A DNA stretch of 64,000 bases from assembly GCA_934394985.1 (NCBI GenBank), contig CAKRRF010000001.1, positions 124,001-188,000 on the forward strand, in the 5' to 3' direction. The DNA is from an uncultured Marvinbryantia sp. Lineage in GTDB: Bacteria; Bacillota; Clostridia; Lachnospirales; Lachnospiraceae. This document shows, piece by piece, positions 29,101 through 39,609 of the stretch (position 1 is its first letter; the number at the start of each line of letters is the position of its first letter). Below the pieces are notes generated by a model that had not been told where the DNA came from, did not search any database, and worked only from the letters and a program-made list of their open reading frames with translations. Position numbers and translations under genes: made by a program.

Positions 29101-29879
29101 TTTGCTTCCCTCACATGCTGTACAAACATATTCTGGATACCTTCCAGTTCTCCCAGTCCTATGATATGACATTCTACTTCATAGCCTTCTGCCTTCAAAA
29201 GGCTGCCCCAGGAATCCTTTTCTTCTCCGGCCATATCATTTCTTGCATGATCTCCTGCCACAATCATAAACGGTGTCAGATGAACTTTTTTTGCCGACAA
29301 AGGGCGGATCTCTTCCATAATCATATGTAGTGTAGGAAGCGATTCCACCGTACCTACATACATATTTTTATGTCCGGCGGCCTTCAATGCATCATCCAGT
29401 TCTTCATATACAGCATTCGCCTGATGAGATGTTCCGTGTCCCATAAAAATCATAATTTCATCCTGTGGTATTTCCCTCCAGTACTCTCCAAGCACTTCTA
29501 CCAGCTGATGCTTATCTGCTTCCGTGGCAAACAGTGGATCTCCGATCTTCACTTCTTCAAAGTCCTTCTGCGCTGCGCGAATCTGCTCATGCATCTTATC
29601 ATTTTCTATCGCAGCCATTACATGTGTCGGCTGCACGATGATCTTCTGAATTCCATCCTGTTTCATACGGGCAAAAGCCTCTTCCACACTGTCGATCTGA
29701 ACATGATCCCGATTTTTGAGTTTTCTGCGGATCATATCACTGGTCCATGCACGATAGATCTGACAGTCCGAAAATTGTTCCTGAATCTTATTTTCAATCT
29801 GGTCAATGGTCTTTTCTCTGGTATCATTGTGACTGGTGCCAAAGCTCACCACCAGAATTGCTTTTGTCTGTACCGCCAT
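29097..29879 (-). CDS. cbiK: Sirohydrochlorin cobaltochelatase CbiK
   Basis: Anaerobic cobalt chelatase of 260 residues that inserts Co2+ early in the pathway. AILVVSFGTSHNDTREKTI at the N-terminus, PTHVMAAIEND and the metal-binding IFMGHGTSHQANAVY (around residue 145) identify the CbiK family (not the CbiX type). There is no signal peptide, so it is a cytoplasmic form. Its presence, together with CbiD and CbiG, marks the cobalt-early route. It overlaps hemA by four bases. Confidence 0.95.
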   Translation of the reverse strand: MAVQTKAILVVSFGTSHNDTREKTIDQIENKIQEQFSDCQIYRAWTSDMIRRKLKNRDHVQIDSVEEAFARMKQDGIQKIIVQPTHVMAAIENDKMHEQIRAAQKDFEEVKIGDPLFATEADKHQLVEVLGEYWREIPQDEIMIFMGHGTSHQANAVYEELDDALKAAGHKNMYVGTVESLPTLHMIMEEIRPLSAKKVHLTPFMIVAGDHARNDMAGEEKDSWGSLLKAEGYEVECHIIGLGELEGIQNMFVQHVREAK

Positions 29880-29925
29880 TTTTTGTTCCCCTTTTTATCT
29901 TTTTTAATTGTGAATCTCTGGCATT

Positions 29926-31122
29926 TCACATCTGATTCATATGATGGGCCTGCTCATACTTCACAATCGTATCAATATTTGTTCTTTCAAATTCATTAAA
30001 TACGCTGGCTGCATATTCTTCTGTGAACTGGTCGCCGCTCACTGTCGGCTGATACCAGGACTTACTTCTGAAATAACTGTCCAGATCCTGATTCACAAAA
30101 ATTCTTCCATGTCTGGCATAGATCTCATTTCTTGCCAGCAGAATCTCATAATCTGAAAGTCCGTTCAGATCTTCTTCTGTTATATACCGGCTGTCACTGT
30201 CTGGGATAATATAGTCTTCCTGTGAAGCTGAAGTTTCAGCTTCCGCAATTTCACCATGATGTTCCCCATAATCAGCAAAAGCTTCTTCACTTTTATTTTC
30301 TCTGTTCTCATTTTGATAACTGTGGAACCAGGTTGCACCATATTCCATCATTTCTGCTTCCGGACTGATCAGATAGGCATTGACTGCATCAGTATCTTCT
30401 GTCAGATAACGCTGTATCGTACTGATCTTTGTCAGATTGTCTACCTGCTCTGTAATCGGAATACTTACCAGCTCCGCCGGATACAGACCTATGGCATTTA
30501 AAGCTTCTCTGGCCGGTACTTCATCGCTTTCCTCCCAGGCACTGCCTATAATTTGCGTATCAGCCTGCTGGATAAAAGAAGATCCATCATAGCAAAATGT
30601 ACGCAAATTCCAATCCACACCGTCTGCCAGAAAATTCATGGTTTCACTGTCCTCACAACAGAGATACATTCCATTCTCTGTATTTACCAGAAATACCTCA
30701 ATATCTGCTTCACTGGTTGCCAGAATATCTTCCGCCAGTGTACATTGCGCTACTCTTTTCAGCTTATCACCTTCATATTGATACACTTCTGCAATCAGGT
30801 TATTCTGATCCGTATTCTCATCCGGCTGTTTTATTCGAATTGCCAGCAGCTCTTCTGTTCCGTTCCAGTCCAGATCAAGCTGATCCAATGCAAGATATCC
30901 ATTATAATTCTTGTATTCCAGTGTACCGGTCCATCCATACAAACAGGCAGGTTCTGTAAAATCATATACCTGCGTGTCACTGGAATAGGTATAAAACAAT
31001 TCTTCAATATCAACTGTTTCCTCTGCTCCTGCTGTCACAGACACAGTCAGTGCCGCCATAGCTGCCAGGAAACCCGCCTTCCATTTTTTCAGTTCTGTTT
31101 TACTGCTCATTTCGTATCTCAT
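29926..31122 (-). CDS. Exported protein with C-terminal YARHG domain
   Basis: Protein of 398 residues of unknown function. A signal sequence (residues about 14-37, KAGFLAAMAALTVSVTAGAEE) indicates export. The middle (residues 40-260) includes a segment DLDWNGTEELLAIRI that resembles Asp-rich calcium-type turns of repeat proteins, and the C-terminus has the YARHG domain (LLARNEIYARHGRIF, about residue 335, then YFRSKSWYQP). AGGAGG eight bases upstream supports the ATG at 31122. It lies between cbiC and cbiK, in the same direction, within the B12/tetrapyrrole array, although nothing in it suggests a biosynthetic enzyme. A possible extended -10 (TGGTATGAT) precedes it, so it may have its own promoter. 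Confidence 0.8.
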   Translation of the reverse strand: MRYEMSSKTELKKWKAGFLAAMAALTVSVTAGAEETVDIEELFYTYSSDTQVYDFTEPACLYGWTGTLEYKNYNGYLALDQLDLDWNGTEELLAIRIKQPDENTDQNNLIAEVYQYEGDKLKRVAQCTLAEDILATSEADIEVFLVNTENGMYLCCEDSETMNFLADGVDWNLRTFCYDGSSFIQQADTQIIGSAWEESDEVPAREALNAIGLYPAELVSIPITEQVDNLTKISTIQRYLTEDTDAVNAYLISPEAEMMEYGATWFHSYQNENRENKSEEAFADYGEHHGEIAEAETSASQEDYIIPDSDSRYITEEDLNGLSDYEILLARNEIYARHGRIFVNQDLDSYFRSKSWYQPTVSGDQFTEEYAASVFNEFERTNIDTIVKYEQAHHMNQM

Positions 31123-31230
31123 ATGGTATTCCTCCTCCACGTAGTTCAGATAATTCTATCATACCATACAATGACTGTTAGAACATTAAATGCATCTTAA
31201 CTTTTTCTTATATGGGATCGGAGCTGAGAA

Positions 31231-31866
31231 CTACTCTCTGCCGCCTGCCATATAAAGCAGAGCATTACAGATACAGGCTGCAATATTGCTTCCGCCTTTT
31301 CTGCCTCTGGCCACAATATATGGCACCTCTGCCTGCATAATCAGTTCTTTGGACTGCACTACATTCACAAATCCTACTGGAACACCAATAATCAGTTCCG
31401 GCTGCAATTTTCCTTCTTCTATCAGCTCATAAAGACGAACCAGAGCTGTTGGAGCATTTCCAATTGCAAAAATCAGCGGTTTCTTTAATTCTGCTGCTTT
31501 ATCCATACTGGCTGTCGCTCTTGTTGTTCCATTTTTTCTGGCAATTTCTGCCACATCTTCATCAGACATAAAGCAATAAGCTTCTCCGCCATATTTTGCC
31601 AGTGCTTTTTTATTGATTCCTGCTTTTGCCATCTGCGTATCTGTTACGATACATGCTCCGTTTTTCAGCGCCTTCAGAGCCTTTTCCACCACACCGTCTG
31701 AAAATGCAAGATTTTCTGCATAATCAAAATCTGCACTGGTATGAATGCATCGTTTAATAATTGGTGCTTTATCCTCCGGAAGTTCATATCCGAGTTCTTC
31801 TGTAATAATTGCAAAACTACGTTTTTCAATATCCATCGGTTTTACATTTTCCAGCTGTACCTTCAT
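31231..31866 (-). CDS. cbiC: Cobalt-precorrin-8 methylmutase
   Basis: Methylmutase of 211 residues that moves a methyl group from C11 to C12, giving cobyrinic acid. The catalytic histidine is in CIHTSADFDYAENLAFS (His42), and IGVPVGFVNVVQSKE and VARGRKGGSNIAACICNALLY are family motifs. It follows cbiP with no gap (31867), so it is part of the B12 operon. Confidence 0.95.
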   Translation of the reverse strand: MKVQLENVKPMDIEKRSFAIITEELGYELPEDKAPIIKRCIHTSADFDYAENLAFSDGVVEKALKALKNGACIVTDTQMAKAGINKKALAKYGGEAYCFMSDEDVAEIARKNGTTRATASMDKAAELKKPLIFAIGNAPTALVRLYELIEEGKLQPELIIGVPVGFVNVVQSKELIMQAEVPYIVARGRKGGSNIAACICNALLYMAGGRE

Positions 31867-33384
31867 TTAAATCCCCTCTTCCAATATCTCATAGATCTTT
31901 TTCATGTCCAGGTGCTCTCGCAGTCCGGCTGCCAGCAAATCATACTGTGTCTCTTTAAACTGTGCAAAATCCACTGAAGTAATATCACTGACATCCAGTC
32001 CTTTTTCCCGGCCGATTGCACGAATCACAGCTTTGGGAACTCCTTCTTTTTCAAACACTCCATGCACATAAGTACCATATACGTGATCAGTATATGCACC
32101 GTCTTTTTTTGTTTTTCCCTTCGTCTGAGCTCCATGGTCCGTGATCTCTGTCAGTGAAGTGGCACCCTCTTTTACCGTTGTCACACCCATATGTATTTCA
32201 TAGCCTTCCAACTCCACACCGGAGAGTTCCTTTAACCGGCCTTCTACCTGCTGAAATGCCCCACTGACTCTGGTTCTGGTTTTATCTCCCGCAAACACGG
32301 TATCCATAGGAAGCAATCCCATACCTTTCATACTGCCGCCGCCCTCTACGCCGTCAGGATCACTCAGTGTATCTCCCAACATCTGATAACCACCACAGAT
32401 ACCAAAAATCAGTTTTCCGGATGCTGCTGCTTTCAGTATGGCTGCCTCCAGTCCATTCTGACGCATCCAGGCAAGATCTGCCATAGTACTCTTCGTTCCA
32501 GGCAGGATAATCAGATCCGGATTTTTCAGTTCTGATACACTTCCCACATAGCGCAACGATACTCCATCCATACTTTCAAATGGATTGAAATCTGTAAAAT
32601 TAGAAATTCTTGGCAGACGGATCACTGCAATATCTATCACTCCTACCTGCGTTTTCCGGTCAAAGCGTTCTGTCAGACTGTCTTCGTCTTCCACCTGTAT
32701 CTGCAGGTAAGGTGCCACTCCCACCACCGGAATACCGGCTTTCTCTTCCAGCATCTTTACTCCTGGATCCAGAATAGACTTATCTCCTCTGAACTTATTG
32801 ATAATCAGCCCTTTTACCATCTTTTTCTCATCTTCTTCCAGAAGCATAACTGTACCAATGAGCTGAGCAAATACACCACCGCGGTCTATGTCTCCTACCA
32901 GGAGAACAGGCGCATTGGCCATTTTTGCCATACCCATATTCACAATGTCTTCTTCCTTCAAATTGATCTCTGCCGGGCTTCCCGCACCTTCAATCACAAT
33001 GATATCGTATTCTTCTTCCAGCTTATGATAAGCTTCCATAATCTGCGGAATCAGCTTCTTTTTGTAGGCAAAATAATCCCTTGCCTTCATGTTCCCCAAC
33101 ACTTCTCCGTTGACGATTACCTGAGATCCCACATCATTTGTCGGTTTCAGCAGAATCGGGTTCATATACACCGAAGGTCGGATTCCTGCTGCTTCTGCCT
33201 GCATGACCTGCGCTCTTCCCATTTCCAGACCTTCTTCCGTAATAAACGAATTCAAAGCCATATTCTGAGATTTAAACGGCGCCACCTTATAACCATCCTG
33301 TTTAAAAATCCGGCACAATCCTGCTGCAAGCAGGCTTTTTCCGGCATTGGACATTGTGCCCTGCACCATTATTGCTTTTGCCAT
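31867..33384 (-). CDS. cbiP: Cobyric acid synthase CbiP/CobQ
   Basis: Amidotransferase of 505 residues that amidates four side chains of adenosylcobyrinic acid a,c-diamide. The N-terminal dethiobiotin-synthase-like ATPase has [22 protein letters not shown] and the glutamine amidotransferase domain has [13 protein letters not shown] (catalytic Cys near residue 333) and a C-terminal HGVFE histidine. It follows cobD by one base and is followed directly by cbiC. Confidence 0.96.
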   Translation of the reverse strand: MAKAIMVQGTMSNAGKSLLAAGLCRIFKQDGYKVAPFKSQNMALNSFITEEGLEMGRAQVMQAEAAGIRPSVYMNPILLKPTNDVGSQVIVNGEVLGNMKARDYFAYKKKLIPQIMEAYHKLEEEYDIIVIEGAGSPAEINLKEEDIVNMGMAKMANAPVLLVGDIDRGGVFAQLIGTVMLLEEDEKKMVKGLIINKFRGDKSILDPGVKMLEEKAGIPVVGVAPYLQIQVEDEDSLTERFDRKTQVGVIDIAVIRLPRISNFTDFNPFESMDGVSLRYVGSVSELKNPDLIILPGTKSTMADLAWMRQNGLEAAILKAAASGKLIFGICGGYQMLGDTLSDPDGVEGGGSMKGMGLLPMDTVFAGDKTRTRVSGAFQQVEGRLKELSGVELEGYEIHMGVTTVKEGATSLTEITDHGAQTKGKTKKDGAYTDHVYGTYVHGVFEKEGVPKAVIRAIGREKGLDVSDITSVDFAQFKETQYDLLAAGLREHLDMKKIYEILEEGI

Positions 33385-33385
33385 A

Positions 33386-34444
33386 TCAGTTCCGCCTTTC
33401 TGCCGGCTTCAGTATCATCTGAAATACCCGCACCAGTTCTTCATTTTCTTCTCTTGTTCTTACTGCAATACGATAATAGCCTTTGCTCAGTCCATGGTAA
33501 TTGCTGCAGTCTCTGATCAGAATTCCCTCTGCCCGGCATTTCAGTGCCAAATCATCCGGTCCCTGAAAAAACAGATAATTTGCCTGCGAGTCACAGACCC
33601 ACAATCCCATATTCTGCAGCTGGCTTCTGAGCCAGATACGTTCTTCCTGAATCAATTTCGCTGAGCGACTGACAAATGCCTTTTCCTGCAGTGCCGCCAC
33701 CCCGGCCGCCTGTGCCGGTACAGATACACTCCACGGCTGTACCGTCATTTTCATTCGCTCCAGTAATGTATTATCCTGACTCATACCATATCCCAGTCTG
33801 AGCCCTGCCATAGCGTAAATCTTGGTAAATGCCTTTAAAATAAACAGATTCGGATATTCCGCAAGATATCCGGTGTAATCTGCTTCTTCTTCCTGTTCCA
33901 GGAAATCAATAAAACAGGAATCCAACACAACCCGTATCTGTTTTTCCCTGCTGATTCGAAAGATCTCCAGCATCTCTTCCTTTGGTATCAGAAGCCCGGT
34001 TGGATTATTTGGATTACAGAGGAAAATCATATCCAGATCTTCCGTCAGCAGTTCTTTGTAATCTCTCTGATAAGAGAAGCCATATTCCTGTTTTAATTCA
34101 TAATAACAGACCTCACAGCCATTCGCACGCAATGCCTGTTCATATTCCGCAAATCCAGGTGCCATTAACAGTGCCTTTTGTGGATGTTCCGCCTGCACAA
34201 TTGAAAAGATCAGTTCTGCAGCACCATTTCCACAAAGAATCTGCTCTGGTTTCATGTTTTCTTTTTTTGCCAGAGCTTTCCTCAGCGCTCTGCAGTTTAC
34301 ATCCGGATAATGGGCACAGTCCAAAATTGCTTTTTGCGCCGCCTCTACCACACTTTCCGGTGTTCCCAGCGGATTGATATTCGCAGAATAATCAATCCGG
34401 TAAGAAACATCATAAATATCTCCTCCATGCCGGTGTTTCAGCAT
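33386..34444 (-). CDS. cobD: L-threonine-O-3-phosphate decarboxylase CobD
   Basis: PLP enzyme of 352 residues, aminotransferase class I/II fold, making (R)-1-amino-2-propanol phosphate for the B12 side chain. It begins [25 protein letters not shown], typical of CobD, and has LCNPNNPTG, the PLP lysine in [19 protein letters not shown] and a C-terminal [13 protein letters not shown]. Histidinol-phosphate aminotransferase is the nearest alternative, but the GG.IYD and SANINPLG signatures and the location next to cbiB and cbiP favour CobD. Confidence 0.92.
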   Translation of the reverse strand: MLKHRHGGDIYDVSYRIDYSANINPLGTPESVVEAAQKAILDCAHYPDVNCRALRKALAKKENMKPEQILCGNGAAELIFSIVQAEHPQKALLMAPGFAEYEQALRANGCEVCYYELKQEYGFSYQRDYKELLTEDLDMIFLCNPNNPTGLLIPKEEMLEIFRISREKQIRVVLDSCFIDFLEQEEEADYTGYLAEYPNLFILKAFTKIYAMAGLRLGYGMSQDNTLLERMKMTVQPWSVSVPAQAAGVAALQEKAFVSRSAKLIQEERIWLRSQLQNMGLWVCDSQANYLFFQGPDDLALKCRAEGILIRDCSNYHGLSKGYYRIAVRTREENEELVRVFQMILKPAERRN

Positions 34445-34475
34445 TTGTTCCTCCAGTCTGCCTATATTTGCCGTA

Positions 34476-35438
34476 TCAGATCAGTAGTATCAGATATTTC
34501 ACCAGTGCAAATACTGTCATGGAAATACCTGCTGTTGCATACAGCAATTTATTAGCACGGACAATATCCTGCGCCTCTATCGGCCGGATATCATCTCCGA
34601 TTGTTTTCTTTTTATGTAATTCTCCAAAATACCATGCATCTCCGGCCAGCTGTACATCCAGTGCTCCGGCCACAACTGCCTCTGTCTGAGCCGAATTAGG
34701 GCTGGCATGATTGTAACGGTCTCTTTTAAACATAGCCCATGCATTGGTTCCATCCAGACGAATCAGAAAAGATGCTGCTATCATCAAGAGACCTGCCAGT
34801 CTTGCCGGAATATAATTCACCACATCATCCAGATAAGCCGGAATCCGTCCAAAATATCGATAACGGTCATTTTTATAAGCAACCATGGAATCCATTGTAT
34901 TAATGGATTTGTACATCCATCCTAAGAATGCTCCTCCAATGACCATATAAAACATTGGGGCAATCACCCCGTCTGACGTATTCTCTGCCACTGTCTCCAC
35001 TGTTGCTTTCGTCACTCCGGCTTCATCCAGCACATTAGTATCTCTGCCTACAATCATAGATACTGCTTTCCTGCTTCCTGCCAGATCATGCTTTTTCAAT
35101 TTTCTGTATACCTTCATGCTTTCTGTCTTAAGAGACTTCGTTGCCAGCAGCTGCCAGCACATAACCGTCTCCAGTATCAGTCTGCATGCAGGATGTATCC
35201 ACTGGGCAGCCAGGAGCATCAGCAACGGAATTCCAGAAGACACTGCTATGACAATCAGCGCCATCAGCCACCCCATAACCATCTGGCGGCTGGCTGAATC
35301 AATTTTCCGGTTCATTTTCTTTTCCAGAAAACCAATTAAATTGCCTACCAGCCTGATCGGATGATACAGTCTCTGTGGATCTCCAATCAGTAAATCCAGT
35401 AAAAATCCCAGTACAAGTGCCAACAGTGATAATTTCAT
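34476..35438 (-). CDS. cbiB: Adenosylcobinamide-phosphate synthase CbiB
   Basis: Integral membrane protein of 320 residues that attaches aminopropanol phosphate to adenosylcobyric acid. It has the N-terminal GFLLDLLIGDPQRLYHPIRLVG motif, the TVETVAENTSDGVIAP motif near residue 145 and SPNSAQTEAVVAGALDVQLAG near 245, with several hydrophobic helices. It overlaps cbiA by four bases. Confidence 0.96.
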   Translation of the reverse strand: MKLSLLALVLGFLLDLLIGDPQRLYHPIRLVGNLIGFLEKKMNRKIDSASRQMVMGWLMALIVIAVSSGIPLLMLLAAQWIHPACRLILETVMCWQLLATKSLKTESMKVYRKLKKHDLAGSRKAVSMIVGRDTNVLDEAGVTKATVETVAENTSDGVIAPMFYMVIGGAFLGWMYKSINTMDSMVAYKNDRYRYFGRIPAYLDDVVNYIPARLAGLLMIAASFLIRLDGTNAWAMFKRDRYNHASPNSAQTEAVVAGALDVQLAGDAWYFGELHKKKTIGDDIRPIEAQDIVRANKLLYATAGISMTVFALVKYLILLI

Positions 35439-36859
35439 CTTCTTTCATCCTCGGTTCTGTATGATTTCTCTCTTTCCTGATACCTTCTGCACTTTCGCAG
35501 AAACTCCAGAATAAATTCCGGATTAGAATAATAATATAAATGAGGAAAACCCGCCATCAGCGTCTCTGTCTCATGAATACAGTGCCAGCTTCGCCTGCTC
35601 AGTGGTTTTTTTGCCAGATAACTTTCTCCGCAGGAAGTGCTGTCAAAATAATGGAATTCGTGTCCCTTTATTCTGTGATCTTTTGTACATCCATCTGCTG
35701 GTTCCAGTTCAATATAACCAAACCTCCCCAGTTTTTTTGTACGATAAGCTTTTCCGTCAATCACTCCTGCCATCGGCCAGCTTCTATCTTCCATATCTTC
35801 CATGCTGCGATGCAGATACATAAACCCGCCGCACTCTGCCATACATGGCATCCCGCCGGTTATTTTTTCCCTGACATCTCTGCACATCTGTTCATTTTCT
35901 GACAGTTCTTTTGCAAACAGCTCCGGATATCCTCCATAAAACAACACTCCATCAGCCGATGGAAGCTTTTTATCATGAATCGGTGAAAACGGAATCAGTT
36001 CGACTCCCATTGCACGCAGCAACTGCATATTGGCTTCATAAATAAAGCAAAACGCTTCATCTTTACTGACAGCAATACGAATCTGCTTCTTTCCTGCCGC
36101 CTCTTCTGCTGCTTTCTCTATAAAACAGCAGATCTTTTTTTCTGCCTGTTCAAAATATCCCACATCGCCGGCTTTTCTCCCTATCTCCACGATCTGATCA
36201 AGATCCAGCGTATCTTCCAGCACTGACGCTATATGCTGCAGTTTTTCAGAAAGCTGTTCCACTTCCTGAGGCAGTACCAGTCCAAGATGACGACTTTCCA
36301 GAGAACAGTCTTCCATACGTGGGACATAGCCACATACCTGAAGCCCCAGCTCGTTCTCGATCTGTTCTTTCATCTGTGGATATAACATCGGTGAAATCTG
36401 ATTCAAAATCACACCCTGTATCCTGGTCGGTTCACGAAATGTCAGAAACCCCTTTATATAGGCCAATGTCGAAAGACTCATGCCTCTGGTATTCACCACC
36501 AGAATCACAGGCGTATTCGTAACCTCTGCCAGATCACAGGCACTTGCTTTTGTGGAAAAGCCTCCCAGACCGTCATAATAGCCCATCACGCCTTCCATGA
36601 CAGAAATATCGCACCCCTCCGCGTTCTGACAGAACAGATATCTGGTCAGTTCTTCGCCCGCAAAAAAAGTATCCAGGTTCCCTGAACGGGTATGAATCAC
36701 TTTTTCATGAAACATAGGATCAATATAATCCGGTCCGCACTTAAAGGAAGTAACTTTCATCCCTCTATTCTTTAATGCCTGTAAAATTCCACAGGTAATC
36801 ATGGTTTTACCGCTTCCGCTGGCTCCTGCCGCAAGCATAAATCTTGGATAGCTTTTCAT
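35435..36859 (-). CDS. cbiA: Cobyrinic acid a,c-diamide synthase CbiA
   Basis: Amidotransferase of 474 residues that amidates the a and c carboxylates. An N-terminal P-loop domain (AAGASGSGKTMITCGIL at residues 11-27) is followed by the GATase domain with GMPCMAECGGFMYLHRS (catalytic Cys around residue 346). It overlaps both neighbours by four bases (cbiB and the CbiJET fusion). Confidence 0.96.
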   Translation of the reverse strand: MKSYPRFMLAAGASGSGKTMITCGILQALKNRGMKVTSFKCGPDYIDPMFHEKVIHTRSGNLDTFFAGEELTRYLFCQNAEGCDISVMEGVMGYYDGLGGFSTKASACDLAEVTNTPVILVVNTRGMSLSTLAYIKGFLTFREPTRIQGVILNQISPMLYPQMKEQIENELGLQVCGYVPRMEDCSLESRHLGLVLPQEVEQLSEKLQHIASVLEDTLDLDQIVEIGRKAGDVGYFEQAEKKICCFIEKAAEEAAGKKQIRIAVSKDEAFCFIYEANMQLLRAMGVELIPFSPIHDKKLPSADGVLFYGGYPELFAKELSENEQMCRDVREKITGGMPCMAECGGFMYLHRSMEDMEDRSWPMAGVIDGKAYRTKKLGRFGYIELEPADGCTKDHRIKGHEFHYFDSTSCGESYLAKKPLSRRSWHCIHETETLMAGFPHLYYYSNPEFILEFLRKCRRYQEREKSYRTEDERR

Positions 36860-38832
36860 GATACCTTTCCTCCTGTACAGGAAATCACATATACCGGATT
36901 CTGTCCCATCATCATATGGTACTTACCAATCTCTTTTGATTTGCCAACAGATACTGCTGCAATATCTACATCTGTTACCGGAAGTGTCTTTACACAATCC
37001 AGTGATTCTGCTACTGTTTCCAGCGCAATACAGTTGATCACAATCCGCACAGACGGATTTTTCTTCAGTATTCGTTCCAGGATATTTTTCAGATTGCCTG
37101 ATGAACCACCTACAAATACATGAGTTGGCGCAGGCAGATCTTCCAGGGCTTCCGGTGCAAAACCTTCCACGATTTCCAGGTTGTCCACAGCAAATTTCTT
37201 CTGATTTTCCCTCATCAGCTCCACTGCTTCTTCTTTTTTCTCGATGGCATAGACATAACCATCTTCGGCCTGCAGTGCTGCCTCTATGGAAATACTTCCG
37301 GTTCCTGCTCCTACATCATAAAGAACAGAATCCTTTGACAACTGAAGTTTGGACAGTGAAATACTGCGCACTTCACTCTTTGTCATTGGTACTTTCGCCC
37401 GAAGAAACTGTTCATCCTCTATTCCATGCGTAACAATTGTTTCTGGATTCGGATTTTCGATCAGTACTACACAAAGATCTGCAAAGTTCTGTGTAAGCAG
37501 TTCTTTGGCACAACCTGTCCGAATCTGCTGCGTTGGATAAGAAAGTTCTTCTCCCACGTGAATCTGTACCTGTTCCATCTGATAAGTTATCAGTTTTTGA
37601 CACAGATCATTGACCATCGTTCCTTTTCCCAATAAGGCAAAAACCTTTTTATTCCTGCGAATCTTACCAATCAGATTGGCATATCTGCCATGACAGCTGA
37701 CCAGTGTCACATCTTCCCAGGACAGATGAAGCTGATCGCAGAGATATACAACAGAGGAAATACCCGGATATACTCTGATCTCTTCTTTTGCAAACATTTC
37801 CATCAGTTTTTTTGCACCACTGTAAAATCCCAGATCTCCCGACTGAAGCAATGCTATTTTCTCATATTCCGGATGAGCCATGACATAATCATAAATCTCC
37901 TGTGGCTTATAAGATATAAACATTGCTTTTTCCGGTTCTGCTACTTCTTCCAGCATCCGTCTGGCTCCAATCAGAAGATCCGCATCCATGCAAGCCTTCT
38001 GTGCTTCCATCGTCATATTGTCACGGCTTCCCATTCCGATTCCTACAACTGCCAGCTCTCGCCGTACTCTGATCTGTTCTTTCTGAATCAGTGCACATTT
38101 TACCTCTTCCAGTGACAGCCCCTGCTCTTTTACCGGACGCCCGATGAGTACCACCCTGGCCCCCGCATTTCTGGCAGCACGGATCTTTTCCTCGTAACCG
38201 CCATTCTTTCCAGCCTCTTTCGTTACCATCCATCTGGCATGAAACTGCTTCAGAAGAGCGGTATTGAGTTCCTCTGAAAACGGTCCCTGCATACAGATCA
38301 GATGTTTTCCGGTAAACCCAAGCTCTGAACAGCTCTTAGCCACTTCCGGAGTAGAAAGCACACGGGCAAATACCCGCTCTTCAAAATCAGGTATTACCGT
38401 ATATTTATGAAGTTCCTTGCTGCCTGTCGTTACAAGTATATTTCCTTCTGTTGTTTTTAAAAATTCAGCAGCCTCTTCTACAGATTCCACGCAGATCATC
38501 TCTTCTTCTGATCCGGTATGAACAGAAGAACGCAGCAGTCTCATGTATTCACAGCCTGCTGCCTCACATGCTGATCTGATATTAGCAGATACTTCTACTG
38601 CATAAGGATGGGTTGCATCTATGGTCAGATGAATACCTCTCTCACAAATCAGCTGTTTCATCTGACTCTCGTCCAGACGCATATGGCTGACCTGAAGATA
38701 TTCATTTTCCTCAAGAAGCTGTCCTCCATATTCGGTTGCCACACATACATAAGCAGGTACCTTCTGCCGGCTCAGAAATTCTGCCAGCAGTCTTCCTTCT
38801 GTGGTGCCTGCAAAAATGAGAATCTCAGACAT
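36856..38832 (-). CDS. cbiJET: Tri-functional CbiJ-CbiE-CbiT fusion (precorrin-6A reductase / C5- and C15-methyltransferase-decarboxylase)
   Basis: Single polypeptide of 658 residues with three enzymes. Residues 1-250 are cobalt-precorrin-6A reductase CbiJ (ILIFAGTTEGRLLAEFL, IDATHPYAVEVSANI). Residues about 257-465 are the C5-methyltransferase CbiE (LAVVGIGMGSRDNMTMEA, YPGISSVVYLC). Residues about 470-650 are the C15-methyltransferase/decarboxylase CbiT with the SAM motif DVGAGTGSISIEAAL from residue 506. The three act in succession on the same intermediate. The frame is uninterrupted, so this is a real fusion. It overlaps cbiA by four bases and the end of cbiH by eight. Confidence 0.93.
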   Translation of the reverse strand: MSEILIFAGTTEGRLLAEFLSRQKVPAYVCVATEYGGQLLEENEYLQVSHMRLDESQMKQLICERGIHLTIDATHPYAVEVSANIRSACEAAGCEYMRLLRSSVHTGSEEEMICVESVEEAAEFLKTTEGNILVTTGSKELHKYTVIPDFEERVFARVLSTPEVAKSCSELGFTGKHLICMQGPFSEELNTALLKQFHARWMVTKEAGKNGGYEEKIRAARNAGARVVLIGRPVKEQGLSLEEVKCALIQKEQIRVRRELAVVGIGMGSRDNMTMEAQKACMDADLLIGARRMLEEVAEPEKAMFISYKPQEIYDYVMAHPEYEKIALLQSGDLGFYSGAKKLMEMFAKEEIRVYPGISSVVYLCDQLHLSWEDVTLVSCHGRYANLIGKIRRNKKVFALLGKGTMVNDLCQKLITYQMEQVQIHVGEELSYPTQQIRTGCAKELLTQNFADLCVVLIENPNPETIVTHGIEDEQFLRAKVPMTKSEVRSISLSKLQLSKDSVLYDVGAGTGSISIEAALQAEDGYVYAIEKKEEAVELMRENQKKFAVDNLEIVEGFAPEALEDLPAPTHVFVGGSSGNLKNILERILKKNPSVRIVINCIALETVAESLDCVKTLPVTDVDIAAVSVGKSKEIGKYHMMMGQNPVYVISCTGGKVS

Positions 38833-39556
38833 TCTTATATCCCCTTGGTGTCACCATTTTTCCGCCGATTTCTTTTGTCTGTGAATTGCCGATAAATACG
38901 GTTGTAAACATGTCTACCTTGGTATCACGCAATTCTTTTAATGTCATTACCTTCATAGTTTCCCCTTCTCTGCCGATATTAAGAACCGTACCGCAGATCG
39001 TATCCGGGGATTTATGCTGCATACACAGATCACATGCTTTCTGCAGATAATCATGACGTTTTATGCTGGACGGGTTATACAGACAAATCACAAAATCTGC
39101 TTCTGATGCCAGTACCAGACGTTTTTCGATTTTTTCCCACGGTGTAAGCAGGTCACTTAAACTGATCAGACAAAAATCGTGGATCAAAGGTGCTCCCAGT
39201 ACAGCAGCTCCGCCTGTCGCGGCTGTGACACCCGGGATCACTTCCACTTCTACCTGTGGATATTCTGTTCCAATTTCCAGCATCAGTCCTGACATACCAT
39301 AGACTCCTGCGTCTCCACTGCAGATCATTGCCACATTTTTTCCCTTTGCAGCCTCTTCAAATGCCAGTCTGCATCTGTCCACTTCCTTTTTCATTGGCGT
39401 GGTCAGAAATTCTTTGTCTGCAAAATGCTCTCTGACAAGTTCCACATATACTGTGTAACCCACAATGGTATCACAGCTTCTAAGCGCATTCGCTGCTCGC
39501 ATGGTCATCTGCTCATATGCTCCCGGACCAATTCCTACTACATAGATTTTGCTCAT
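38825..39556 (-). CDS. cbiH: Precorrin-3B / cobalt-factor III C17-methyltransferase CbiH
   Basis: Ring-contracting methyltransferase of 243 residues of the tetrapyrrole methylase family. The N-terminus SKIYVVGIGPGAYEQMT, the ICSGDAGVYGMSGL SAM loop and VIPGVTAATGGAAVLGAPLIHDF are CobJ/CbiH signatures. The earlier start at 39604 adds 16 residues without family match; the ATG at 39556 has GAGAGG upstream. It lies between cbiG and the CbiJET fusion. Confidence 0.94.
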   Translation of the reverse strand: MSKIYVVGIGPGAYEQMTMRAANALRSCDTIVGYTVYVELVREHFADKEFLTTPMKKEVDRCRLAFEEAAKGKNVAMICSGDAGVYGMSGLMLEIGTEYPQVEVEVIPGVTAATGGAAVLGAPLIHDFCLISLSDLLTPWEKIEKRLVLASEADFVICLYNPSSIKRHDYLQKACDLCMQHKSPDTICGTVLNIGREGETMKVMTLKELRDTKVDMFTTVFIGNSQTKEIGGKMVTPRGYKNV

Positions 39557-39609
39557 CTTGTTTTCCTCTCTGTTTCTGTATTCAAGCGGATACTTGCACT
39601 CCACTTCTC

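Noticed and set aside
33386..34444. CobD gene read as histidinol-phosphate aminotransferase (hisC)
   Set aside because: The GG.IYD and SANINPLG N-terminal motifs and the location between cbiB and cbiP fit CobD better.
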